This document shows, in pieces, positions 21,644 through 33,863 of a stretch of 64,000 bases of DNA. Below the pieces are notes generated by a model. It had not been told where the DNA came from. It searched no databases and saw only the letters and a list, made by a program, of their open reading frames with translations. Position 1 is the first letter of the stretch. Each line of letters begins with the position of its first letter. The stretch is taken from assembly GCF_013368755.1 (NCBI RefSeq), contig NC_049565.1, positions 3,348,001-3,412,000 of the forward strand, in the 5' to 3' direction. The DNA comes from Talaromyces rugulosus. Lineage: Eukaryota > Ascomycota > Eurotiomycetes > Eurotiales > Trichocomaceae. The position numbers and the translations under genes were made by a program.

Positions 21644-24600
21644 CTATTTGAAGCCCAGGACGCGTTTCACGGCCTCTCTTCTCTGGCCTTTGACAGGCTT
21701 TGGAATTTCATTATGCTTCGTTTTTTGCCATTCGGTAAGAGCATTATTGGAAGATAAGGTATCGGGGTGACTGGTTCCTATCTTTTTGGCTCGGAGTCCC
21801 GCACATTCTCTCATCAATTGATAGGCTTCGGCCTGTTTGTCCACCGAATTCCACGTATAGGCAAGATTATGCATGCTGGTCAGAGTATCGGGATGCTCAG
21901 CGCCCAGTACTGTCTTGGATGTCTCCATGACTTGCACTTCTAGCTTCTCGGCTTCATCCCATCGGCCTTGGTTCCGGTAGGTTGAGGCAAGATTATGCAT
22001 GCTGGTCAGAGTATCGGGATGCTCAGCGCCCAGTACTGTCTTGGATGTCTCCATGACTTGCACTTCTAGCTTCTCGGCTTCATCCCATCGGCCTTGGTTC
22101 CAGTAGGTTGATGCGAGATTTGCCATACTGGTCAGAGTTTCGGGATGCTCGGCGCCTAGTACTGTCTTGGATGTCTCTATAACTTGCACTTCTAGCTTCT
22201 CGGCTTCATCCCATCGGCCCTGGTTCCAGTAGGTTGATGCGAGATTTGCCATACTGGTCAGAGTATCGGGATGCTTAGCGCCCAGTACTGTCTTTCTTGT
22301 CTCTATGACTTGCATACCTAGCTTTTCAGCTTCAATCCATCGGCCCTGGTTCCAGTAGGTTGATGCGAGATTTGCCATGCTGGTCAGAGTGGAGGGATGC
22401 TCGGCGCCTAGTACTGTCTTCCTTGTCTCGATAACTTGCACACCTAGCTTCTCGGCTTCAATCCATCGGCCTTGGTTCCGGTAGGTTGATGCGAGATTTG
22501 CCATGCTGGTCAGAGTGTCGGGATGCTCGGCGCCTAGTACTGTCTTCCTTGTCTCCATGACTTGCATACCTAGCTTTTCAGCTTCAATCCATCGGCCCTG
22601 GTTCCAGTAGGTTAATGCGAGATTTGCCATGCTGGTCAGAGTATCGGGATGCTCAGCGCCCAGTACTGTCTTGGATGTTTCTATAACTTGCACACCTAGC
22701 TTCTCAGCTTCATCCCATCGACCCTGGTTCCGGAAGGTTGATGCGAGATTTGCCATACTGGTCAGAGTGTCGGGATGCTCAGCGCCCAGTACTGTCTTCC
22801 TTGTCTCCATGACTTGCACACCTAGCTTCTCAGCTTCATCCCATCGACCCTGGTTCCGGAAGGTTAATGCTAGATTATGCATGCTGGCCAGAGTGGAAGG
22901 ATCGTGAGGGCCAAATTTCTCCTGATTGATCTCCATCAGCTTCGTATAAAATGCCTCCGCTTCTTGATATCTTCCATCGCTGGCGAGGCAACCTGCAATC
23001 CTTTTAATTAAATCGAGGTAATTATTTTCTTGTACAACAAATTCATTTTCATGCAACAGCGTTAAAGCATGGGGAAGGTATTCCCGCCAAAGTTCTCGAT
23101 TGGTGTGGTGATCGTCTGGAAATACATCCTGTAGATGCTCAGCTACCCGTTGGATCCAGTGGCTAAACGATGCTTTCTTTCGAAGCCAGTTTCGGGTGGC
23201 AATATACACAAGTCGGTGCATACCTATATGTCTCTCTTGGCCATTCGTAAACGAGTACGCATTTAGAAGTCCTAAAGCATCGACTTTCTGCTTTCTGGAT
23301 GTTGGTTGAGGAAGGAGGGACTGGGGGATGTTTCGCGGGTCAATACAGGCGATGAAAGAGAGATAGTCGGCCGCTAATGGATCTTGATGTTGAATCTGCC
23401 GAAAGGATATCAACCAGCAGGTGATCACAGGATTTTGGATATCGTTATAGCGTCCTGGATCTTTGAAGTCTTCGCTGAGAAGCTCGACAGCATCTTGTTC
23501 CTGCTCTTGAAGAAGTGCAAGATAGGTCGACAAATCAATCCCATTCTGGATTATATATGCTGATGCCTGCGTTATTGCCAAGGGAAGAAAGGCTAGTTGT
23601 TCAAGAAGGGCAGTAATCGTGGTAGTATCTCTTAACAAGTCTTTCTGTGCCAATGTCTTGTCTAGGATTTCTTTTGCAATTTCTTTGTCCACATCTGGAA
23701 TGGAAACAACGTTAAATGATGCCAGCTTCATGGCGAGTTTTCGGTTTCGGGTGGTGAACAAGATACGGCCTTGTTCACTCTCAGGGAGATAGTCCTCAAG
23801 AGATGGAGCTGCATCACTAGCGGCGAACCATATTTCTGCATCATCTGCATTATCAAAAACCAGAAGCCACTTTCCCGCGCGCTCAGAGCTGAGGTATATC
23901 TTAACCTGTTCTTTAACCTCGGCCGGATTCACGTCATGAAGTCCGAGTTTCTGTGCAATGTGCAGGTACATCTGCTCAATCATGGCATGGCTGGTACAAG
24001 GAATCCACATGATTGAGCACTCCTTATCTCGGTCCCGTATGCGGTATGCTAACTCAAGGGCCACTTGAGTTTTGCCGACCCCCCCTAATCCAGTGATTGC
24101 GATCCTTCTGGGCCCATCTTGCATTGTAATTAATTCTTCCAGTTTTGTGATTTCATCCTCACGACCGACAAATTTGGGATTTCTTGCGAGAGAGACCACC
24201 CAATGTCGCTTTTTCTGGGTCTTCATGAGGTCCGTGTCCGTACAGTTTATGGGTATAACTGATAGCAGCAGCTTTGCGTAGGAAGCCGCTGTCAACGCTG
24301 CGTATCCTTGCCACTGTTTCTGTTTATGGGAATCGCAATAGTCGCATATCCCCCGGATTACTAGCGTTGGAAGCTCATCCATGATCCCTGCTGCCTCCAT
24401 CTCAAAGCAGAGGATCCCATGCTGTTGTGCTAGACGGTCTCGTGTTTTGGAGTCCTTCATAACCTGATTTCCCGAAGCAATCAATCCATAATGGATATAA
24501 GGTGTCTTGGTGCCACGAGGTTGCCGTTTGATTAACTGTTCTTTATCGCACTTTTCACATGTATCTTCCCCTGCGGTATGGTGATAAGAAGAATCAAATA

Positions 24601-25180
24601 AGAAGTCCGTATACTCTTCTGGAGGTGAAAATCGTCCTTGCATGTTAGGGTTCTGTGCCAGGGCTTCTTCCACTATTTTAGAAAAAGCGTCATCGCCCTC
24701 ACTCATTCGTTTTGCCTCCATTTGAGCTATATTTGTTAAAAGGGCCTGTGGTGGTTTGTTCAAGGTGCCTGTTGACTCGAATTGGCCATCCTGAATTGCC
24801 TTGCCATAATCATACTGGGTTACTCCACTGTGCTTTCCAACCGGTTTGCTGACCACGACATCTCCCAGTCGAATGTCATTGTTTTTGCCTGGAACCCCTC
24901 CTCCAATTCCGACCATCAGTCCATATTGAAGCCGAGGAAATGTGAAACGCATGCGAGATACCACAGCCGCGGCAGATACTGTTCCGTATACTCCAGTTGG
25001 TAGGCAAGCAATCACAATATAGTGGCCGTTTAATTCACCAAGGTGGTAGGCATTCGAATCAGTGTGGGGTATAGGCAGCGGACTGTGGGTTCTGTCCAGC
25101 ATACTGCGGGCCGCTGCTGCTTCTAGCGGTAGGGCGCATATCCATGCGATTGAGTAGTTGTCGCGCGTCACAGTCGTCAT
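21644..25180 (-). CDS. NLR 2: PNP-NB-ARC-TPR receptor (single exon)
   Basis: The 1178-aa intronless protein has a PNP_UDP_1-like domain at residues 1-315 (IAWICALPLEAAAA, MVGIGGGVPG, ASGNQVMKDS, CFEMEAAGIMD). NB-ARC has its P-loop GLGGVGKTQVAL at about 365, KWLLVFDNADD and GRILFTTRNRK. From residue 738 there are about ten TPR units of 42 residues; the central eight are almost identical (GRWDEAEKLxVQVxET followed by KTVLGAEHPDTLTSM). The proposed role is a cytosolic STAND receptor whose TPRs detect a ligand and whose phosphorylase-like domain is the output. NLRs 1 and 3 have introns at the PNP/NB-ARC border, but this gene has none, which points to an independent lineage or intron loss. Promoter side: about 2 kb of repeat-containing DNA lies between it and divergent NLR 3. 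Confidence 0.92.
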   Translation of the reverse strand: MTTVTRDNYSIAWICALPLEAAAARSMLDRTHSPLPIPHTDSNAYHLGELNGHYIVIACLPTGVYGTVSAAAVVSRMRFTFPRLQYGLMVGIGGGVPGKNNDIRLGDVVVSKPVGKHSGVTQYDYGKAIQDGQFESTGTLNKPPQALLTNIAQMEAKRMSEGDDAFSKIVEEALAQNPNMQGRFSPPEEYTDFLFDSSYHHTAGEDTCEKCDKEQLIKRQPRGTKTPYIHYGLIASGNQVMKDSKTRDRLAQQHGILCFEMEAAGIMDELPTLVIRGICDYCDSHKQKQWQGYAALTAASYAKLLLSVIPINCTDTDLMKTQKKRHWVVSLARNPKFVGREDEITKLEELITMQDGPRRIAITGLGGVGKTQVALELAYRIRDRDKECSIMWIPCTSHAMIEQMYLHIAQKLGLHDVNPAEVKEQVKIYLSSERAGKWLLVFDNADDAEIWFAASDAAPSLEDYLPESEQGRILFTTRNRKLAMKLASFNVVSIPDVDKEIAKEILDKTLAQKDLLRDTTTITALLEQLAFLPLAITQASAYIIQNGIDLSTYLALLQEQEQDAVELLSEDFKDPGRYNDIQNPVITCWLISFRQIQHQDPLAADYLSFIACIDPRNIPQSLLPQPTSRKQKVDALGLLNAYSFTNGQERHIGMHRLVYIATRNWLRKKASFSHWIQRVAEHLQDVFPDDHHTNRELWREYLPHALTLLHENEFVVQENNYLDLIKRIAGCLASDGRYQEAEAFYTKLMEINQEKFGPHDPSTLASMHNLALTFRNQGRWDEAEKLGVQVMETRKTVLGAEHPDTLTSMANLASTFRNQGRWDEAEKLGVQVIETSKTVLGAEHPDTLTSMANLALTYWNQGRWIEAEKLGMQVMETRKTVLGAEHPDTLTSMANLASTYRNQGRWIEAEKLGVQVIETRKTVLGAEHPSTLTSMANLASTYWNQGRWIEAEKLGMQVIETRKTVLGAKHPDTLTSMANLASTYWNQGRWDEAEKLEVQVIETSKTVLGAEHPETLTSMANLASTYWNQGRWDEAEKLEVQVMETSKTVLGAEHPDTLTSMHNLASTYRNQGRWDEAEKLEVQVMETSKTVLGAEHPDTLTSMHNLAYTWNSVDKQAEAYQLMRECAGLRAKKIGTSHPDTLSSNNALTEWQKTKHNEIPKPVKGQRREAVKRVLGFK

Positions 25181-25649
25181 TGTGGGTCATAATAGAGAAA
25201 TAGATCAAACAGACTTAGTATAGATGTATAGATGGCACGATGAAATATGAAGCCTTTCTGCGTGGTGACAAGAGAATGAAAAATACTGTTCATTAGCTGA
25301 GGGAGGGGTAAGAGCTTCCTGCGAATTCCCGCAAGGCTGACAACTCAACGTATGGTCGCATAGCCAATCTGCATGCTGGCGGCAACAGCAATCCATACTG
25401 GGGTACACCAAGATATTCTGTTACTGTCTGCATCTTTATTCTGAACTCGTCATCCTGCTCCCCAAAGCTTTCTGAGTCCGAGTTTAGTCAGTAGTCGGAT
25501 CAGGTGTTACTATTCTCCGATTGCTACCGAGCCTGGCGCGAGTCAGCAAAACTCCCAACATAACCGTGACGACGGGTGTAAGGTATTGTAACGAGGTAAA
25601 TATTTCAAGCTGCTTACAGTCATGAAAGTTGGCTACCTAGCCCAATACA

Positions 25650-26078
25650 GTTAGGTGATCTTGGCAGCGGGGCAAAATTAAAAGAGAGAGGGTATGGAAA
25701 GATGAAGGAGGTTTCGAATTTATTCAAAATAAAGTGCAAAACCCAAAACCTACTTCACCTTGAACACACACTCTTTTCTCAAATTTACCCCACTTCTACA
25801 AAAAGTCGCTTGCATTATACCTCAAATGGTTAGTATAATATTTACTGTAATATAAACATATGGTAAATACCTGTTTGCCATATTATTGACAGGACACACC
25901 ACATTTGATAGATACACTAACCTATAACAGTTTAGTGTTTCAAAACAGGTTATGAACAAAACAAAACATATCCCGCAGGACACTGAAAAATACTGAACCA
26001 AATTAGGCTGCCTTGGCAGTGGGGCAAAATAATTAAAGAGTATGTTTTCTCATGAAGGAGGTTTCGAATGTCTCTGTA
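25650..26078 (-). repeat. dispersed repeat R1, full unit, inverted copy
   Basis: The reverse complement aligns with 6305-6735 throughout, including GCAAAACCCAAAACC / GGTTTTGGGTTTTGC and both internal ends at about 25700 and 26060. Divergence is spread over the unit, so the copies are old. Together with 6305 it forms a large-distance inverted pair around NLRs 1 and 2. Confidence 0.7.
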
Positions 26079-26224
26079 CCAGTTAAGATACAGTAGCTCT
26101 ATGTACCTCAAGACACCAACCACATGGGCAAAGGCTGCAATCGGAGTTCCCATAAATATCCTGAGATATTTAGTGAAAAACTAAAATAATTACATACAAT
26201 GCCGGATGCATGGTCTTAACAGCA

Positions 26225-26360
26225 CCATGATTACACATGATCTGCAATTCTGCATGATTAGCCCACGTGATTTACCTCCACGATTACACACAACCTGCCT
26301 CCACGACTTGCCTCCGTGATTACCCACGTAACTAGACGTGCCTCCATGATGACATAGTGG
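26225..26360. repeat. degenerate CCTCCACGATTAC-like tandem array
   Basis: Several imperfect units of the form CCTCC(A/G)(C/T)GA(T/C)T(A/T)(C/G) follow each other over about 130 bases. No gene is seen here; it lies in the divergent intergenic region of NLR 2 and NLR 3. Confidence 0.4.
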
Positions 26361-26679
26361 GTGATGACATCTCATCCGGTAAAGATGTGGGTATTAGTCA
26401 TCGTCGAAATTGTAATCAATGTAATCAATGTGGCAAGCGGCACCCTAGACTTGGGGTCTCGTTCAAAACATCACACACTTTCCCGCGTACTCTGCTTTGT
26501 AGCTGACAACATGGTGCAATTGGAGTTCCATCAAATTTCCCAGGATATTTACACAAATTCTACTTGCACTCTCAATCCATATGATTGGTCTAAGTGTGGC
26601 GGCTGCGGGGCTAGATTCGGAAATAGGCTAAGTCTCTCGAACACCGTGATCAGTAAGTCAATAGTTCTCTACTTAAACA

Positions 26680-26880
26680 ACCCTGAGCAGTAATACTGCT
26701 TATACAGTGGTTTGCAGGTTCAGAGTTACAACTCAAAGTCTCTTCTCTTTCTTCTGAAACAGCGCCAAGGATGGGACTAGTATATATATGGCTAGATCCG
26801 GAATAACCCTGGCTCGCGTATTTTTCTTCGTTGGTATTCTGCATTCACAAAATTAACACGCCTGTAAATTACATGTATCG
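26680..26880 (-). repeat. dispersed repeat R2, copy on minus strand
   Basis: The reverse complement shares GGGTTATTCCGGATCTAGC, TATATATA and (C/T)GCGCTGTTTCAGA(A/G)(G/C)AAAG(A/T)GAA with 51895-52095, and the last block also with 30900-31065. A TATA-like run followed by a conserved downstream block would fit an LTR promoter, but no internal retroelement genes are next to it. Possibly a solo LTR. Confidence 0.6.
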
Positions 26881-27177
26881 CCGTTTAGCTTCGGTATATT
26901 TCCATTAACTAACTAGCTCTGTTCCTGTAGTAGTACCGACGGTTCTTCGAATAAGATTCTTAAGTTTGCGCTCAGGCCCAGCTCGGACACAGCGAGGGAC
27001 AAGGCTACGCGATGCTCAACAAAGCACAAGGCTCCGCGCAACTTCCAGGCTGAACCGCAACCTCCAACAACGAAATCGTGTTTTCTTGACTGCATATTTC
27101 CGTTTATCACCTTCATATAGATTCTCTACGTAGCATGAGCTGTTGCCTCTACTGGTCGTTGACTATGCAACTCGACG

Positions 27178-30100
27178 ATGAGCCGACCGCGTCTTCTACC
27201 AGCAACTTACACCGTGGCATGGGTGTCTGCCCTGCCTCTCGAGTCGGCAGCGGCCGCAGAGATGCTAGACGAAGAACACTGTGATCCTCGAAGCCGCGGT
27301 AGCAATACGGACCAATATATTTTCGGCCGGATAGGGAACCACAACATCGTGATGACCTGTCTACCGTCGGGCCACATGGGAAACAACTCCGCCGCCGACG
27401 TCGCAGGGCGGTTGACAACTGCATTCCCGTCAATCAAGTTCGCTCTGATGGTGGGAATCGGTGGTGGCGTCCCAACAGCGAGTGCAGATATAAGGCTCGG
27501 GGACGTTGTGATCGGCCACCCGCACTCGCAGTATGGTGGCGTGGTCCAGTATGACTTCGGTAAGACTGGTCCAAACAGACAAGTACACAGAACAGGATTC
27601 ACCAACGCACCGCCGAAGGTGCTCCTCAATGCCATTGCAAAGCTGCGAGAAAACCACTACCGTCGTCTGAACGACATCTCCGCACATCTCTCTGTTTTCG
27701 ATCGGTTGGCACAATTTAGTCGAAACACAACAGGCCCTGATGTTCTCTTTCAAGCGACATACAAGCACAATGGGGGAGACAACTGCGAGTGCTGCAACAA
27801 GCAAATGATCATCGAACGGCCTAAGCGAGAGTCCACAGAGGTGGTAATTCATTATGGCACCATTGCGTCAGGGAACCAGGTAATGAAGGATGGCGTGACC
27901 AGGGACAGGATCAGTGCTGAGCTCGGTGAAGTGTTGTGCTTTGAGATGGAGGGGGCCGGTGTGGCTGGTGCATTTCCATCCGCGGTGATTCGTGGCATCT
28001 GTGACTATGCCGACTCGCACAAGAATAAGAGCTGGCAGCCATATGCTGCCGCGACAGCGGCGGCAGTTGCGAAAGAATTGCTGCGGGTGGTCCCGGCCGA
28101 AGAGATCGTCAAGACTAACATATCTGAGAGAGTAAGCGGTAGGTGTGCTTGTTGTGTGATGACAGGGTTGTATTGCTAATAAATACATGTTAGATGCCGA
28201 AGAGTACCGAGTCTCATTCAGTCTGAAAGGCATTCCACGAGGTAGATTTGTGGATAGGCCGGAAGAAATGAGACGTTTAGAAAAAGTTCTTATACCACAT
28301 AGACAGGCTCAATCAGAAGAATATCGGCAGCAAGTAGTAGTGCTGCATGGCCTAGGCGGAATAGGCAAGACGCAGCTTGCCGCCGAGTGTGCCAGGAAGC
28401 ACCAGGCTGCGTTCACGTCGGTATTTTGGTTGGACGGTAGTAGCGAAGATAGCCTGCAGCAAAGCATTGCTGATTGTGCCGGTCGTATTCCAGAAGGGCA
28501 GATTCCTGAGACAAGTAGGAAATACTCGTCTAGCGCACACGGTGACCTTAATGCTGTTATCGGTGATTTCATGGAGTGGCTGAGCAGAACAGAGAACAAG
28601 CGCTGGCTGATTATATTTGATAATGTGGACCGCGACTACCAGCAAGAGACTGATATCGACGCTTATAATGTCAGCAACTACATACCCGAGGTTGATCAGG
28701 GATCGATTCTGATTACCACGCGGCTTGCGAACCTCCAACAGCTGGGCGAACCTTTGCAGCTGGGGACTGTTGATATGAGCGAAGCACATGCTATCTTTCG
28801 AAAGTGGTATAACCAAGACTTTGGTAAGGCAGTTCTATGTACATATCTATATCTAGTAGTTGCATGGTGTGACTAACCGGGACATACAGATCTGAATGAC
28901 AGCGACGAGCTGCTTCAACTGCTTGATGGGCTACCTCTAGCGCTAGCCCAAGCGGCGGCCTATATGAGCGAGACGGGGACGAGCTTTCGTACGTACACCA
29001 GGCTATACAAAGAGCAATGGAAGGATCTGATGGAGATTGAGAACACGGCACCGCTGAGAAGCTATGGGGCCCGCAGCATAAACACGACGTGGACGGTCTC
29101 CTATAATGCGATACGAGCCCAGAATGAGGGGGCAGCAAATCTTCTTTTGCTATGGGCCCACCTTGACCATAAAACACTGCCGTTCTGGATTCTTCAAGCT
29201 GGAGCACGTGGTTCTAGTGCCTTGGCTAAAGACCTGTCGGCATGGCTGGGAGACGCCGCCGATGACGAAGTGAAATTCTTGCAAGTTGTTCGACTTCTAC
29301 GGAGCTATTGTTTGATTGACAGCCTACATGGGAGTTCGACCAATAGTACTCATCCTGTAGTGCACCAGTGGGCATTTCACATACAAGATGAAGATCAACG
29401 AGCAGAGCTATCACGACTAGCCGTTCTCATAATTGGATATGCTTTTCCAGACGAGTACGCCACCGAATATCACCAGAAGCAGCGGCAGTTATTTCCACAT
29501 GCAGAGTCTTGGATAGAAAGAATGGAGCGAGAAATAGTGAATACCATGGCAGAAGTGAATGTGGAGGTATTATACGCGCTGCATATGATGGGTATGCTAT
29601 TATCGGATCGAGGGAACCTAGGAAAGGCAGAGAAGATGTACCAGCGGGCGCTGGAAGGCTACGAGAAGGCCTGGGGCCTTGACCATACATCGACTCTCGA
29701 AACTGTCAATAATCTGGCTGTTCTATACGCCGACCAGGGGAAGCTGGCAGATGCGGAGAAGATGTACCAGCGGGCGCTGGAAGGCAAGGAGAAGGCCTGG
29801 GGCCCTGACCATACATCGACACTTGACACTGTCAATAACCTGGGAAATCTCTACAAAAACCAGGGGAAGCTGGCAGATGCGGAGAAGATGTACCAGCGGG
29901 CGCTGGAAGGCAAGGAGAAGGCCTGGGGCCTTGACCATATATTGACACTTAACACCGTCAATAATCTGGCTGTTCTATACGCCGGCCAGGGGAAGCTGGC
30001 AGATGCGGAGAAGATGTACCAGCGGGCGCTGGAAGGCTACGAGAAGGCCTGGGGCCCTGACCATACATCGACACTTGATACTGTCAATAACCTGGGCAAT

Positions 30101-30517
30101 CTCTACAAAAACCAGGGGAAGCTGGCAGATGCGGAGAAGATGTACCAGCGGGCGCTGGAAGGATACGAGGATGCCCTCGGGCCCGATTATATTCAATCGT
30201 ACGTTCCTGCGCTTCATAACGCCTATAGCTATGGTATGCTCTTCGAGGATCAAGGCCGCCTAAGTAATGCAAAATTAATGTACACAAAAGCACTTGCAGG
30301 GTATAAGCTTGTCTTTGGAACTGATGATCGCTGGTACCGGGCAGTCCAGGAGCGGCTTAAGAACCTGAAGACCTCTCAATGTTCTCGCTCGACTTCGCCG
30401 ACAAGCCGCGCTAGTCGGCTTACTCGCCATGTAGCAGACATTTTACCTGCGGCAGAATCAGCAGCTTCCAAATCATCAAAACGACTTAGGCTTCTCAGGA
30501 AGCTCAAGTTGACATAG
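27178..30517 (+). CDS. NLR 3: PNP-NB-ARC-TPR receptor (3 exons)
   Basis: Exons 27178-28138, 28194-28823 and 28890-30517 give 1072 aa. The donors GTAGGT and GTAAGG and acceptors TTAG and ACAG keep phase 1 at both junctions, and the first intron carries a CTAAT branch point. The PNP_UDP_1-like domain occupies residues 1-315 (VAWVSALPLESAAA, MVGIGGGVPT, ASGNQVMKDGVTRD, CFEMEGAGVAG). NB-ARC has GLGGIGKTQLA at about 373, RWLIIFDNVDRD and GSILITTR. The TPR array from residue 774 has six units, four of them nearly identical (GKLADAEKMYQRALEG, then DHTSTLDTVNNL). Codon use is GC-richer than in NLR 2. The C-terminus is serine/arginine/lysine-rich. The role is as for the other NLRs: cytosolic sensor with a phosphorylase-like output domain. 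Confidence 0.85.
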
Positions 30518-30769
30518 ATCGCACGCGCACGTACAGTAATATTATATAGTTAAAGGTGTTTAGAATATTGAAACGGGCTTGTGGCGTCGATTAGTTGTAC
30601 AGTATCGGCATGGTGTCTTCATAGTCAGATCTTTCATGCTGCTAGCGTCCACACAGCCATAGGCTTAACAGCCGCAAGCTTGGCTTACTAGATAAGTAAA
30701 TTACATCGATTACTTCGCGATGGTTACGGAACACTGCTAACGACGGATTGCCAGATTTACCACGTAGTT

Positions 30770-31065
30770 TCAGAACACGTGTTCAAACTCGAGAGTCGAA
30801 TATTCCAGAATTGTATTTTATCACCTTACATGTATTGTAAATAAAAAGTTGTTTTAAGTGATACCGTATTATTTCTGGATTAATGTTATTCCTACACTAT
30901 TCCATATTTACAATGGTGTCTTCTTAGCGCTGTTTCAGAGCAAAGTGAAAGAGAGAGTAAGTTGTCACGCTGAATGCGCAAACCACTGTACTGGACTACG
31001 ATGCGATAGAACTGCTCTTAACAATAGATTGTTGACTCTTTATTTCCGCAGTCATGAAGCTTAGC
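30770..31065 (+). repeat. dispersed repeat R2, copy 3
   Basis: The left half matches 245-370 and the right half (TTAGCGCTGTTTCAGAGCAAAG, AACTGCTC, ATTGTTGACTCTTT) matches 51990-52090 and the reverse of 26660-26760. This is the longest copy and links the two partial ones. Confidence 0.5.
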
Positions 31066-31343
31066 TATATAACAGTATTACTTAACCCACCTATTCTGGT
31101 TTTACCAGTCACGGTTCTCACAACTTTTCATTAACTCTTGATATGGTATTCATTACGGCAATTTAGAGGGCCTTGTTTGCCTAGCTATCCCATGTTTGGA
31201 TGGGTCGAATGGAGTTATCCAGATATATGAACCTCATCTATGAGAAGGGTGAACAGAGGAGGAGATAGAACTGTTGACTCTTTGTAAAACAACATGGACT
31301 GATTGTTGAACCAGGACTGGTAGCCTGGATCGGACCTACGGAA

Positions 31344-31792
31344 CTAATTACTGATGATCCCCTTCTGATCCGCTAGACGTTCAAGTTTAGCTCTGGCTAC
31401 AAACGTTTGGATTGACACAAGCCAATGAAGTTGATAAAAACCGACAAAGTGTTCAGCCAGGGGTACCAGGATTCGATGCCGTCCAACAAGATTAGGTGTG
31501 ACATTTGGCTGACTATCAATAGTATTCGGGGAAAAGGAACCGCACATTGGAGGAAGACACCGATGTCCAGGTACACTCTCTTATCATGTTGATTTGAAAG
31601 TATCTTTGGACTTAATCTCATCCCCGCCATGTTGATTTCGCCAGGCTTAGTCAGTTCTTCACCATTGGCGTCATCACAAGGATCGCCTACGGTAAAGCGT
31701 TGGCACATCGGTTGGTCCTTCCCCTGGCGATAAGGCAGGAATTGGCCGGGTCCAGAGGTGAGTTCATATATATCGTCGAACCCTGCAGACAC
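31344..31792 (-). pseudogene. possible decayed gene, two overlapping frames
   Basis: One minus-strand frame starting near 31792 (MSAGFDDIYELTSGPGQFL) reads to 31397. A second frame (CGSFSPNTIDSQPNVTP) continues to 31344, the two switching near 31540. Neither resembles a family I know. A frameshift or a missed intron would join them. This may simply be chance ORFs in repeat DNA. Confidence 0.25.
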
Positions 31793-32283
31793 TGACCACC
31801 GTAGAGTCGCGCCTTAACATGAGGATAGGTTGTACATAAAGTTCCATATGCATGCTTGTACCTATTGACAGTCCGCCTGACAGCACTCAATTTATTATCG
31901 CTGATATAAAGCCGGGCCGGCTATTAATAAATCCAGTTATATACTATAATGAATATACTTAGATGTTTTGACAAAAGCCGCCATAGCTCAACAGTATTGA
32001 TGATAAATTTAATAATTCCAGAAATTCATGATGGCCAAATTAATTTGAGATCGATATAGGTCATATCCATGTACAATATCTGCGTCAATATTCAGCACTC
32101 GAAGGTGTTGGGCTGAGTTAATGGGTGCTAAAAGAGGGTGGTCTCGCAATTTCCGGTAGTATATATCATAAATACAGTCTAGTCAGCCCTATTCTTGTTC
32201 TGAATACTTATACCTTGTATCCAACCTTTGTTCTATATATAGTACAGCTAAAAATAGATCTGGGATTTCCCAGAGTCGGGATA

Positions 32284-32720
32284 TCATGAGATAATCTTCC
32301 CACATCCCATGGTGTGCAACTGTACCGCAAGAGAGAAAGCAAGGATGGACAAACCAATCAATAATACAGTACTTGAAGATGTAATGATTGAGGTGGATAT
32401 TGATGGTCTTACCGAAATTGTTGAAGTCACATTTATTGAGCTGTCGATTCCTAATTCCTCAGCCATATTCATTCCAACACCCACAATGCGGGCGACATCC
32501 ACGCCTAGTGCAAGTCTCCCTGCACATCCACGATTTAGGAATATGACATCTGGCCCTAGCAGTGCATTTCACAGCAACCATATCGCACCAGCCAGTCTAT
32601 CGAATCATCTGGTTAATGTCACACCGGTCCCTTTTCTAAGCTCAGCCAGTTGCTTGTCAACATTTATGGGAATCAAGGGTGTCCTCCTGATAGCGTCGTT
32701 TTACATTGTTTTGGAGTCTT
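32284..32720 (-). pseudogene. decayed membrane-protein-like ORF with two TGA stops
   Basis: One minus-strand frame reads from about 32640 to the stop at 32284. It includes GPDVIFLNRGCAGRLALGVD and a hydrophobic C-terminal segment VLLIGLSILAFSLAVQL. It is interrupted by two TGA codons at positions where tryptophan would suit the context. The overlapping plus-strand ORF (32309-32728) then looks like its antisense shadow. Function unknown. Confidence 0.35.
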
Positions 32721-32928
32721 TTATCTAAATTTTCATAATTGTGTAGTTAATTTTCTATCGCTATAAAGTCATTGGTTGACCAAAGAGGGTTAAATATAGA
32801 TACATACTGGGTTTCTGTTTGATTTCTAACAATAGATAATAGTTGCTATTTCCGGAACATACACATGGCATAAGAATGATCTTCTGCACGGCTTTTACTG
32901 CTCTTTAGAATAATCATAGACGATAAAT

Positions 32929-33370
32929 ATGCGGCGGCCATCAGTCTTTAGTGAAGTTTCCAATATAGGATCCATTTTAGACAGGATCGATATTATACAA
33001 GAAATTGAAGACTCATCACAGGTTGATAAAATAAAAGAAGAAAATATTTTACTCCGGCAAGAAATCAAGCTCGGTCGGAAGAAGTGGAATGCAACAATTC
33101 AACTCCTCCGGGAAACATTTGACGCGATAATGATGCTGAAATACACTCTGGAAGAGTGCTCAGAGTCCCAAGAAACTGTCAGGCTCGACAACTGAACTTC
33201 GAAGCTTCAAAATTTATGAGACGCAACTAAAAACACTTTCATCATTTGCAAGCTGTAGAACCACGAAGCCCGACGATATCGCATTCTTAGCAAATTGGCT
33301 TCGCAGGTCCTTGGGAAACTATATTTACAACCAAATTTTAAACTCACTGGAATGGGATGATTATGAAAAC
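32929..33370 (+). pseudogene. coiled-coil protein gene remnant truncated at an R1 repeat
   Basis: ATG 32929 opens an 88-aa frame rich in charged helix (DKIKEENILLRQEIKLGRKK). Just after its stop, a second frame is open and protein-like (KPDDIAFLANWLRRSLGNYI) up to about 33370, where an R1 repeat begins. A frameshift near 33175 or a missed intron could connect them. The family is not recognised. The abrupt meeting with the repeat suggests the 3' end was displaced by insertion. Confidence 0.4.
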
Positions 33371-33375
33371 CCATA

Positions 33376-33625
33376 CAGACAAACTCGAAACCTTCTTCAG
33401 TGTTTTACACACATCTCTCTTTTTTTTTGCCCCACAGCCCCACAGCCCAGGCCGTTGCCCGACGCTAGTCAAATAAACATTAGCTTAGTATCTTTCCTGT
33501 TACCGTAATACTAGATGTCAAGTTCTAATGAGGTATTGATAACTAAATATAGCAAATATTACGTATAGAAGTTGTACACCTGGTTGCAAAACCAGTGCGC
33601 GCCTTTACTCACTTCAATTGTTTCT
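33376..33625 (+). repeat. dispersed repeat R1 variant
   Basis: It starts ACTCGAAACCTTCTTCAGTG and contains TTTTTTGCCCCACAGCCC and CACCTGGTTGCAAAACCAGTGCGCGC. It matches the reverse complement of 41425-41590 over those blocks. The unit sits between the coiled-coil remnant and transposase copy 4. Confidence 0.7.
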
Positions 33626-33863
33626 CAACCCCTGTAGCCAAGATTGCGCTAGACCATATTTGTGAATTAATCCGAGCCCCTGTCTCAGGTTTTGGTAATG
33701 AAACGGTACGGGAAATTTTATGACTCAGAATAGCAGATTCTGTGTATTCGTAATACAGACGTTATCTCACGTGAGTTAGCTTCCACCTGCGGGAGATCCT
33801 CCCGGAGATCCTTGTAACCTTGATCATCCATCCTACTTGATGGAGAACTATTCCTAAAGCCAA

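Noticed and set aside
22629..22907. Antisense ORFs across the TPR arrays of the NLRs
   Set aside because: Repeated codons of the TPR units create long mirror frames; they are shadows of the real genes.
32309..32728. 139-codon plus-strand ORF
   Set aside because: The opposite strand carries a more protein-like, though broken, frame; this is probably its shadow.
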